Shown in pieces: positions 1 through 5,975 of a stretch of DNA of 15,325 nucleotides. Source of the stretch: an uncultured Gemmatimonadales bacterium (GTDB taxonomy: Bacteria > Gemmatimonadota > Gemmatimonadetes > Longimicrobiales > Gaopeijiaceae). The notes beneath the pieces were generated by a model. It worked only from the letters and a program-made list of their open reading frames with translations, was not told where the DNA came from and did not search any database. The position numbers and the translations under genes are program-made. Location: the NCBI GenBank assembly GCA_937982605.1, contig CALJLC010000435.1, positions 1-15,325 of the forward strand. The letters are read 5' to 3'. Position 1 is the stretch's first letter; each line of letters starts with the position of its first letter.

Positions 1-611
1 ACACGCAGTTCCGCGACCCGGAGCGGCACCTCGACCTGCTCTATCCGGACGGCTGTACCGTGCTGCATCTCGACAGCGACCACACCGAGGCGCTGCTCGG
101 GTCGGAGGCGCGCCGGATCGCGGACTACCTCGAGGAGGCGTCGGCGCGGGCGCTGACGCTCCCGCCGGACTTCGATCCACGGGCCTCCTCGGAGGGGCTC
201 GCCCTCCGACGTCGGGCCCACTCCGCGCGGATCGGGCTCCGCTCGCGCCGCTTCGGGGCCCCGGGGCAGCCGCTGCGGGTCCACGCCCGCGTGACGAACA
301 CGTCGTCGGTCGCGTGGCACGCCCCGGGGGACGGCCTCACGCTCTGCGCGCGCTGGCTCAACCTCGACGGACACGAGCGCACGCAGCGGTCGGCCGACGC
401 TCCGCTCCCGCGCCCGGTGGCGCCGGGGGAGACGGTGACCGTGGAGCTGTCGGTGCCGTTTCCGGACAAGCGTCTGCCGATGATCCTGATGGTCGACATG
501 GTCGACGACGGCCTCAACTGGTTCCACTGGGTGGGGAGCCGCCCCGCCTACCGAATGGTCTGGCCGGACCCGTTCCGGCGCCGCAACGGGAGCGCCTCCG
601 GCCAGCGGTGA
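1..611 (+). CDS. C-terminal part of an unidentified protein with an Ig-like beta-sandwich domain (5' truncated)
   Basis: The frame is open from the first full codon at position 3 to a TGA at 609-611, so the gene starts before the window. The visible product has about 202 residues. The first 60 or so are helical with no motif I can name. From about nt 225 to 575 it reads as a beta-sandwich: Asn-Thr-Ser-Ser-x-x-Trp, then a Trp-containing strand, a 'VAPGETVTVE' turn, and 'MVDDGLNWFHWVGS' near the end. That pattern (PGE turn, then Asp-Met-Val-x-(D/E)-Gly-x-x-Trp-Phe) is typical of an Ig-like domain attached to the C-terminus of various methyltransferases and glycosyltransferases in polysaccharide clusters; this is family knowledge, not a search result. 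The catalytic part, if any, lies outside the window, so the function is unknown. A GTG at 60 could start a 183-residue protein, but open coding sequence upstream makes this unlikely. The 3' end overlaps the convergent P450 gene by 64 bp. Confidence 0.7.
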   Translation, partial: TQFRDPERHLDLLYPDGCTVLHLDSDHTEALLGSEARRIADYLEEASARALTLPPDFDPRASSEGLALRRRAHSARIGLRSRRFGAPGQPLRVHARVTNTSSVAWHAPGDGLTLCARWLNLDGHERTQRSADAPLPRPVAPGETVTVELSVPFPDKRLPMILMVDMVDDGLNWFHWVGSRPAYRMVWPDPFRRRNGSASGQR

Positions 612-1798
612 CCGGTGCGGCGCCGGTAGCGAACTCCCTCGGCCGGCCCGTCCAGCTCGTATCCGCGACGGACGAGGCGGGAGGTCAGCGCACGGATCTG
701 CGCTTCGGCGAGCCCGGCTCCCAGACAGTAGTGCCGGCCCGCGCCGAAGGTGAGGACCGCCGCACGGTTCCTGGCCAGCCGGAAGGCGTCCGGATCGTCG
801 AACGCCTCCGGGTCCCGGTTCGCCGCCCCGAGCGCCAGGAAGACCGGAACTCCCTCCCGCACCGCGTGGCCCATGAGCTCGGTCTCGCGCCGAGCGACCC
901 GCGCGATGATCTGAGCGGGAGAGTCCAGGCGCAGCGCCTCGCTCACGGCCGAGGCGGCGGCCTCCCCCCCGGCCTCGAGCGCCGCTCGGGCTTCCCCGTG
1001 GCGATGCGCCGCCAGGAGCACCGACGCCGCGCCCGTCGCGACGTTCTCCACGCCGTCGGCGAAGACGAGGATCGCACCGTCGACGATCTCCGCCTCCGAG
1101 AGCGCCCCTGCCCCGACCTCGCCCAGAACGGTCAGGAGCGATCCCGCCGGCGCCCCCCGCCGGCGGTCGCGGATCAGCTCCCTGAACGCCGTCAGCCCCC
1201 GGTTCACCTCCTCCACCACCTCGGCGTCCGTCAGCGGCGCGAAGAGTCGGAAGAAGTGACCGGTCAGGTCGGCGAGCGTCGGGCCGTCGCTCTCGGGCAG
1301 GCCGATGAGACGGCACATGAGCGCGCGTGTGTACGGCGCGGCCACCTCGGAGACGAGCTCGCAGCGGCCGGCAGCCGCCTCGACGAATCGGGCGGCCACC
1401 TCCTCGATCTCCGCATCGAAGCCCCGGAGCCGCTCCCGGAGCGCTGCCGCGAGCAGGCGCCGGGACTCCGTATGCTCCGGTGGATCCAGGAAGGGCAGGA
1501 TGTTCGCCGCCAGATCGGCGGCCACCCGGCGGTCCCGGAAGCGGGAGTGGAGCGTGGAGAATCGGGACGGCCGGTTGCCGAAGGCCGTGTCGGTCAGCAG
1601 CGCCCGGATGTCGACGTACCGGGTGAGGAGATATCCGCCACCACGCACCGGAGCCAGCGGTGCCTCCCGGCGTAGCCGGGCGTACACGGGATACGGATCG
1701 TCGAAGACCTCCTGAGCGTCGAGCGCGACCTCCCGGGGCGGCCCCGACGCGAACGGGGCGCTGCGGCCGAGGGCGCGGAGCCAGTCAGCCGCGCCCAT
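548..1798 (-). CDS. Cytochrome P450
   Basis: A soluble bacterial P450 monooxygenase of 416 residues, the usual length for the class. It would insert one oxygen atom from O2 into an organic substrate, with electrons from a ferredoxin/reductase system not encoded here. Visible hallmarks are the C-helix signature DPPEHTESRR (105-114), the I-helix ADGVENVAT (247-255), the K-helix ExxR as EALR (287-290), and the haem-binding loop FGAGRHYCLG (351-360) with Cys358 as proximal ligand. The I-helix is unusual: the common acid-Thr pair is Glu251-Asn252. There is no signal peptide or membrane anchor. The ATG at 1796-1798 overlaps the amidohydrolase stop by 14 nt, so translation is probably coupled and the gene is the last of a minus-strand operon. 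The C-terminal tail RRRNGSGQTIR is encoded within the inverted repeat. The P450 assignment is secure; subfamily and substrate cannot be read. Confidence 0.96.
   Translation of the reverse strand: MGAADWLRALGRSAPFASGPPREVALDAQEVFDDPYPVYARLRREAPLAPVRGGGYLLTRYVDIRALLTDTAFGNRPSRFSTLHSRFRDRRVAADLAANILPFLDPPEHTESRRLLAAALRERLRGFDAEIEEVAARFVEAAAGRCELVSEVAAPYTRALMCRLIGLPESDGPTLADLTGHFFRLFAPLTDAEVVEEVNRGLTAFRELIRDRRRGAPAGSLLTVLGEVGAGALSEAEIVDGAILVFADGVENVATGAASVLLAAHRHGEARAALEAGGEAAASAVSEALRLDSPAQIIARVARRETELMGHAVREGVPVFLALGAANRDPEAFDDPDAFRLARNRAAVLTFGAGRHYCLGAGLAEAQIRALTSRLVRRGYELDGPAEGVRYRRRTGHRWPEALPLRRRNGSGQTIR
560..605. repeat. Imperfect inverted repeat in the convergent gene overlap; possible bidirectional terminator
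   Basis: The left outer arm CTGGCCGGA (560-568) is exactly complementary to TCCGGCCAG (597-605). Between them, 569-590 is a 22-nt palindrome, CCCGTT-C-CGGCGCCG-C-AACGGG, with a single C/C mismatch pair. The only asymmetry is a 6-nt insertion (AGCGCC, 591-596). Folded, it gives a long GC-rich stem with a GCGC loop in either transcript. It lies inside both coding regions, just before the stop of the plus-strand gene (609-611) and of the P450 (548-550). There is no U-tract, so classical intrinsic termination is not shown. A transcript-pausing or bidirectional terminator role is inferred from its position between convergent genes. Confidence 0.65.
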
Positions 1799-2903
1799 CC
1801 AGCCATCTCGAGATCTCCTCGCGGTCGGTCCGAAGATGCTCCCGCACGGCCCCCCGATCCCGCGAGTCCAGGGAAGCTCCCGCCGCGAGCTTTGCCAGGA
1901 CGCGCACGTCGTAGTAGCGGAGCGCCGCCGACAGCACGTACACCTCGTCCACCAGGTCGGCGGTCGTCGAAGGCGAGAAGACGTCGCACACGTTGTCGGA
2001 GCCGAGACGCACCGGAACGCCCGCGGCAGCCAGCTCGAGGACGCGAGCGATGCTGTTGCCCGTCGGCGTCGGCAAGGGCCGGAGCTGACGCATCCCGAGC
2101 GCCGCGGTAGGGCAGCAGATGACGCCGATGCCGGTCTCGAGCAGGCCGTCGACGAGGCGCCCGAAGCGATCCTCGGGATAGGTGGAGGGGGAGATCACGT
2201 GCACGGCCCACACGCGTGGCTCCCCGTCCCGCGGCCGCGGGCCGTGCCCCCTGCGGACCAGCTCGACGAGCGTCTCGGTGGCGTGCTCGCCGGGCTCGTT
2301 TCGCTGATCCAGGTGCAGGTGCAGGAATCGGTCGAGACGCTCCGCGAGATCCAGCAGGCGGGTGCAGCTCACCTCGAACCCGACATGGTCCGGGTTGCGC
2401 GCGTGGTCGTCGACCTCCGGCAGCCCGGCCAGGAAGTCGGCGCGCTCCGCGGCCTCCTCGAGCAGCTCCCAGCGCGCCGGGCAGCCGGCGGGAAAGCCGA
2501 GCGGGTTGTAGGCACCCGTCCGCAGCACGAGTCGGTCGGCCCAGGCGCAGCCGAGGCGCTCGATCTCGTCCAGCGCCGACAGGCCGAGGCCGTCGTCCGT
2601 GACGTCGACGAGCGTGTCGGCGATCCGCGTCCCGGCCTCGACGAGCTGATCCAGGGCACACTCCACCCGCTCGCGGATTCGTTCGGGGGCGTACGCGTCG
2701 CTCCCGTGAACCCGGGAGATCAGATCGTGCTTGTCCGGCAGCGAGAGGTGGGAGGGGGGCGCACCGACGGGCACATCGAGCGTGAAGGCCCGGTCCAGGT
2801 GCAGATGCGCGTTGTGCAGGCCACCCAGCCGCGCCACCTCCGCGCGCAGCCGATCGAACCACGGAGACCGACGGGTCGTTCGCGCGGAGGGCGCCGGGGT
2901 CAT
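1785..2903 (-). CDS. Metal-dependent amidohydrolase, cytosine-deaminase-like (CodA/AtzC type)
   Basis: A 372-residue member of the amidohydrolase superfamily, a TIM barrel that hydrolyses C-N bonds or deaminates heterocycles. Metal-site residues appear in order: His33-x-His35 in NAHLHLDR, His197 in HLHLDQ, His235 in AVHVIS, and Asp303 in GSDNVCD. The SDN-x-x-D signature and the spacing point to the cytosine deaminase branch. CodA has His-x-Asp-Glu at the third site, with Glu as proton shuttle; here it is His-Leu-Asp-Gln (Gln200), so the mechanism or substrate may differ. The HxH motif is only 33 residues from the start and about 69 residues follow Asp303, so the flanking beta-sandwich domain seen in many relatives looks minimal or absent. 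I chose the ATG at 2901-2903 because GAAGAAGG lies about 6 nt upstream. A TTG at 2967-2969 would add 22 low-complexity residues. The gene sits between the sulfotransferase (87-nt gap) and the P450 (14-nt overlap). Confidence 0.88.
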   Translation of the reverse strand: MTPAPSARTTRRSPWFDRLRAEVARLGGLHNAHLHLDRAFTLDVPVGAPPSHLSLPDKHDLISRVHGSDAYAPERIRERVECALDQLVEAGTRIADTLVDVTDDGLGLSALDEIERLGCAWADRLVLRTGAYNPLGFPAGCPARWELLEEAAERADFLAGLPEVDDHARNPDHVGFEVSCTRLLDLAERLDRFLHLHLDQRNEPGEHATETLVELVRRGHGPRPRDGEPRVWAVHVISPSTYPEDRFGRLVDGLLETGIGVICCPTAALGMRQLRPLPTPTGNSIARVLELAAAGVPVRLGSDNVCDVFSPSTTADLVDEVYVLSAALRYYDVRVLAKLAAGASLDSRDRGAVREHLRTDREEISRWLDGRG

Positions 2904-2990
2904 GGGGGCCTTCTTCGGGGGGGTGGCACGAATTCGGCCAATTGACCCCGCCCGGGAACGAGGGCGCAACCCGGACGGGTCGCCATCGGC
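2904..2990 (-). other. Intercistronic gap with the ribosome-binding site of the amidohydrolase gene
   Basis: This is the 87-nt spacer between the sulfotransferase stop and the chosen amidohydrolase ATG. On the minus strand it ends with GAAGAAGG about 6 nt before the ATG, the best Shine-Dalgarno match in the spacer, and this decides the start. A short stem (ACCCG/CGGGT) is also present. I see no convincing promoter, so read-through from the sulfotransferase is the simplest reading. Confidence 0.5.
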
Positions 2991-3782
2991 TCACGCCCGC
3001 GGGTAGCCGTACCGGTCGAGCACGTCGCCGTAGCGCGCCGCGACCTCGGCCACCACCGCGTCCGGCAGAACGTCGCGCCACTGCCCGGCGCGGGCGTCGC
3101 GGATGTGCCCGGAGTCGGCGGCCCTGCGCCCTGCCGCGTGCCGCCGGGCGTACAGCCGGCCACGCGCGCGGGCGAGCCTGGGCAGCTCGAAGAAGTCGAA
3201 GATCTCCTCGAAGACGGCGACCTCGTTGCCGAGGATGTCCTCGTACCGGAAGAGCCTGACGCGCGAATCGCCGTCGGGCCACTCGCGCATGGAGTCGAAG
3301 TGCTTCGTACGGAACTCGAGCTCGGCCGCCATCCCGACCTCGAGCGGAGCCTCGGCCAGGAACGACTGCATCGACGCGCCCGGCGGCAGCATCGACGGGA
3401 TGACCCCGCCGACCTGCCTCCATACGTCGGGTGTGGGGTCGACGCGCGTGCTCCACGGCTCGACGCCCTTCAGGTGGTAGTGGTAACCCGACACGAGGAG
3501 GTCGCGGGGGTCCCGGATGAAGCGCACCACCCGGACGTCCTCGAACCGATCGAGCTGCACCGCGTGGCCGCTCACCGAAGCGACCCGATACCGGGTGCAC
3601 TCGGCGTAGAAGCGGTCGGCCCAGTGGTAGAAGTGCCGGAAGCCCCGACGCGGAGGGAGCATCCAGTGACACGCCCGCTTGTAGACGCGGCGCGAGTACA
3701 TCGTGAGGCACTTGTGATAGCCGCAATGTACACGCACCGGGCCGTGAACAGGCGGATGCGACGTCTCGTTCACCGTGGTCAT
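2991..3782 (-). CDS. PAPS-dependent sulfotransferase family protein
   Basis: A 263-residue cytosolic-type sulfotransferase, which would move a sulfonate group from PAPS to a hydroxyl or amine. The N-terminal phosphosulfate-binding loop is GYHKCLT (21-27), with Lys24 in the position of the catalytic lysine of the common PKSGTT loop. The 3'-phosphate-binding segment is RFIRDPRDLLVSGYHYH, with Arg90-Asp-Pro-Arg-Asp94 and Ser98, the most diagnostic motif. RYEDI (179-183) and a late AGQWRDVL segment match the family's YEDL and GxWR elements. The length is at the short end for the family, and there is no signal peptide or transmembrane segment. I chose the ATG at 3780-3782, with GAGG 8 nt upstream; a GTG at 3801-3803 would add seven residues but has its purine stretch too close. 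It is the first gene of the minus-strand trio, so the operon promoter should lie in 3783-3991. Its acceptor (metabolite, glycan or lipid) is unknown. Confidence 0.87.
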   Translation of the reverse strand: MTTVNETSHPPVHGPVRVHCGYHKCLTMYSRRVYKRACHWMLPPRRGFRHFYHWADRFYAECTRYRVASVSGHAVQLDRFEDVRVVRFIRDPRDLLVSGYHYHLKGVEPWSTRVDPTPDVWRQVGGVIPSMLPPGASMQSFLAEAPLEVGMAAELEFRTKHFDSMREWPDGDSRVRLFRYEDILGNEVAVFEEIFDFFELPRLARARGRLYARRHAAGRRAADSGHIRDARAGQWRDVLPDAVVAEVAARYGDVLDRYGYPRA

Positions 3783-3991
3783 TGCCGGGGCCTCGCAGGC
3801 CACTCCTTCGCCCTCGCTTCGGCTGCGCGCCGAAGCTGGCCCCGATTCGCGGACTTCGCGAGCTCATTCGGCGGTGCGGCCGGACGGAGCGCGGCCGCCG
3901 AGGAGCGATTGACACCTCCCGGCCCCACCCCGCACCGTGCCCGCTCGATCGGAAACCCAGCGCCCGGACCCGACGGGCTCAGTGAGGCACG
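3783..3991. promoter_or_regulatory. Divergent intergenic region with hairpins
   Basis: These 209 nt separate the minus-strand operon from the plus-strand lipoprotein gene, so both promoters are expected here. A perfect hairpin, GCTTCGGC / GCCGAAGC with a 5-nt loop, lies at 3816-3836, within the probable 5' leader of the sulfotransferase. A smaller one (TCGCG / CGCGA) is at 3847-3861. TTGACA at 3909-3914 matches a -35 box on the plus strand, but no acceptable -10 follows at 16-18 nt. No coding sequence is evident. Confidence 0.45.
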
Positions 3992-4486
3992 ATGAGGATC
4001 CGCAGGTATGTGTTCGCGTTCGGCCTTCTCGCGGTGGCGGCGGCCTGCAGCGACCCGCTCCTCCTGGACCGGAATCCGGGCAGCGACACGATGACCGCGC
4101 TCATCGACGGCGTCGCGTTCGCGGCCGTCACCGTGGAGCCGGGCAGCGGCGGACCCGCCACGGTCAACTTCGTGGGAACGACCTCCACCGCCACGTCGCC
4201 GGTGACGCAGATCTCGATCCTGGTCACGGGGGTCTCCGGCTCCGGCACCTTCGCGCTCGACGCCACGACGTACCCGGCGACGCTCGCCCTCGTGACCGTC
4301 ACCGACGCCGGAACGCCCAGCCAGTGGAGCACCACCAACGCCTCCGGCCCGGGCTCGATCACGATCACGCAGCTCACCACCACCCGGGTGCGTGGGACCT
4401 TCCAGTTCGTGGCCGAAGCCGATCCGGGGACCGCGGCGAGCGGGCAGGTGAGCGTCACGAACGGGGCCTTCGACGTCCGTCGATGA
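3992..4486 (+). CDS. Small secreted lipoprotein, function unknown
   Basis: A 164-residue protein with a lipoprotein signal peptide: basic start MRIRRY, hydrophobic FAFGLLAVAA, then Cys19 in AAAC, so it is likely lipidated and held at a membrane. The mature part is Thr/Ser/Gly/Val-rich with regular beta-strand alternation. It opens with 'MTALIDGVAFAAVTV', resembling small Bacteroidota/Gemmatimonadota lipoproteins that begin with a 'T-A-x-I-D-G' strand (DUF6252-like; resemblance only). It ends with a 'GAFDVRR' strand. There are no catalytic motifs. The ATG is preceded by GTGAGG about 5 nt upstream. The stop overlaps the start of the beta-propeller gene (ATGA at 4483-4486), so the two are probably made together and may act together at the cell surface. 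The -3 residue of the lipobox is Ala rather than the more usual Leu. Confidence 0.8.
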   Translation: MRIRRYVFAFGLLAVAAACSDPLLLDRNPGSDTMTALIDGVAFAAVTVEPGSGGPATVNFVGTTSTATSPVTQISILVTGVSGSGTFALDATTYPATLALVTVTDAGTPSQWSTTNASGPGSITITQLTTTRVRGTFQFVAEADPGTAASGQVSVTNGAFDVRR

Positions 4487-5862
4487 CCACGCGCCGTGGG
4501 CTCCCGCGCGTCGCCCTCCTGGCCGCGGTCGTCCTGAGCGTCGGACTCGACACGCTCGGGGCCGCGGCCCAGAGCACCTACGTCCTCGTGGCGGGTCGCC
4601 GACTGCCGTTCCTCTACGCCATCTCGCTGGACGCCGCGCTCGATCCGGCCAACGACGGCACGCCGAACGCCATCGTCTCGCGCAGCAAGGTGGCGCTGGA
4701 CGGGCTGGACGGACGCCTCCTGGGCGACCCGGCGAACCTCGTCGTGAGCGAGGACGGCTCGACGGTGTACGTCCTCAACCATCACGGCGCCATCGACAAC
4801 GCGGAGTTCACGCAGCACGGCGGCCGCGGAGCGATCGCGGTGCTCGACGTCGACGCCGCCCTCGATCCGGCCAACGACCGGACCGGGAACGCGCTCGTGC
4901 GTCTCATGGACTCGGGCGGCTTCGGAGCGCTCGGGGTCGTGCTGCTCCCCGAGCTGCTCGTTGTCGGGGGCGCGGAGGGGTGGCTCACCGAAGACGGCGG
5001 CAACCGGATCGGGTTCGTCGACCGGCGAACCGGCAGCCTGCGCCACAGCGTGGAGCTCGCGCTCGGGCGCCCTGCCGCCGACTGCGGGAACTTCCCCGTT
5101 CCCTACACCGCTCCGCACGGCCCCCCGCGCGGCCTCGCCGTGCTCTCCCCCGATCCGGGCTGGGGGTGCTTCCCCGACCCGAACGGTCTGGCGCTCGGAC
5201 GCACCCCGGACGGCGGGCGCTACCTGTTCACGGCCAACGGCGGGACCGGAGACGTATCGGTCATCGACCTGTCTCGTGCGCTGCGCGGAGAGCGAACCGC
5301 CGAGGTGGCCCGCATCCCGCTCCAGGTGGGTCCCTGGGGCATCACCGCCACACCCGACGGGCGTCACGTGATCGTCGCCAACGGCGGCAGCCAGCGGGAG
5401 CGCCGCTCCGGCAACGCCTTGTCGATCCTCGACGTCCGGCGTGCGGCGGCGGGCGGAGCGGGCGCGGAGGTGGCGAGGGTCCGGGTCGGCACCGACGACC
5501 CCGACGTCGAGACGCACCCGCTGATCCCGTCGGTGACACCGGACGGGCGCCGTGTGGTGGTCCCGAACATCCGCACGAACAACGTCTCGATCGTGGACCT
5601 CGACCGCGCGCTCGCCGGGGACCCGGCCGCGGAGGTCGCACGGATCCCCCTCTCCCGATCCGACGGACGCACGGCGCGGCCCAAGGGCTCGGCGATCACC
5701 GCGGACGGCCGGTACGCGCTCGTGAGCGGGGGGCCGAGGGAGGAGCCGCTGTCCCGGGAGCCCGGTCACCTCTACGTGATCGACCTCGGCACAGGGCGGG
5801 TGGTGGCGACCGTGACCGGCGTCGGCAACGACCCGTACGGCGTGGCGCTGGTGCAGCGCTAG
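4483..5862 (+). CDS. Secreted YVTN-type beta-propeller protein
   Basis: A 459-residue protein with a signal peptide (MTTRRGLPRVALLAAVVLSV, probable cleavage after GAAAQ near residue 30), so it is periplasmic or extracellular. The body is a beta-propeller of the YVTN/6-phosphogluconolactonase-like fold. Repeated blades read as 'TPDGRxxxVANGG...NxxSxxD', for example residues 241-262, 290-318 and 351-372, with a final blade ending 'DPYGVALVQR'. Five blade ends carry a degenerate 'D-x-x-x-AL' motif (around 50, 122, 262, 317 and 372), and the first two share ALDPAND. Cys201 and Cys229 could form a disulfide in the long insertion between blades. Such propellers are usually binding scaffolds, and no catalytic residues are recognisable. 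The start is the ATG at 4483-4485 overlapping the lipoprotein stop; there is no separate Shine-Dalgarno, consistent with translational coupling. The frame stays open upstream to about 3937, but that part overlaps the lipoprotein and lacks coding character. Confidence 0.87.
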   Translation: MTTRRGLPRVALLAAVVLSVGLDTLGAAAQSTYVLVAGRRLPFLYAISLDAALDPANDGTPNAIVSRSKVALDGLDGRLLGDPANLVVSEDGSTVYVLNHHGAIDNAEFTQHGGRGAIAVLDVDAALDPANDRTGNALVRLMDSGGFGALGVVLLPELLVVGGAEGWLTEDGGNRIGFVDRRTGSLRHSVELALGRPAADCGNFPVPYTAPHGPPRGLAVLSPDPGWGCFPDPNGLALGRTPDGGRYLFTANGGTGDVSVIDLSRALRGERTAEVARIPLQVGPWGITATPDGRHVIVANGGSQRERRSGNALSILDVRRAAAGGAGAEVARVRVGTDDPDVETHPLIPSVTPDGRRVVVPNIRTNNVSIVDLDRALAGDPAAEVARIPLSRSDGRTARPKGSAITADGRYALVSGGPREEPLSREPGHLYVIDLGTGRVVATVTGVGNDPYGVALVQR

Positions 5863-5865
5863 CGG

Positions 5866-5889
5866 CGCCGGGGCGCGCTGGCCCCGGCG
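5866..5889 (+). terminator. Hairpin after the beta-propeller gene
   Basis: CGCCGGGGC (5866-5874) pairs perfectly with GCCCCGGCG (5881-5889) around a 6-nt loop, starting 4 nt after the stop codon. The 9-bp GC-rich stem is placed as a terminator would be, but no T-run follows, so a factor-dependent or mRNA-stabilising role is equally possible. A 12-nt palindrome, CTCGGGCCCGAG (5933-5944), follows in the same 113-nt gap. Confidence 0.5.
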
Positions 5890-5975
5890 GCTCAAGTCCG
5901 CGGCCGACCCTGCCGACGCTCCCCAATGGAACCTCGGGCCCGAGAGGCCCGGCCCCGCGGCTGTCCGGAGGCTCC

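Noticed and set aside
548..611. The shared RRRNGS tails as a conserved C-terminal sorting tag or a sign of gene duplication
   Set aside because: The similarity is fully explained by a DNA palindrome read on both strands; the two proteins are otherwise unrelated.
3909..3914. TTGACA as a -35 box for the lipoprotein gene
   Set aside because: No plausible -10 element at 16-18 nt downstream.
1594..3915. A 773-codon minus-strand frame across the P450, amidohydrolase and sulfotransferase genes
   Set aside because: It runs out of frame with all three recognisable proteins and is Arg/Gly/Pro-rich throughout.
3937..4482. Upstream extension of the beta-propeller gene
   Set aside because: It overlaps the lipoprotein in another frame and lacks coding character. 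The ATG at 4483 starts a clean signal peptide.
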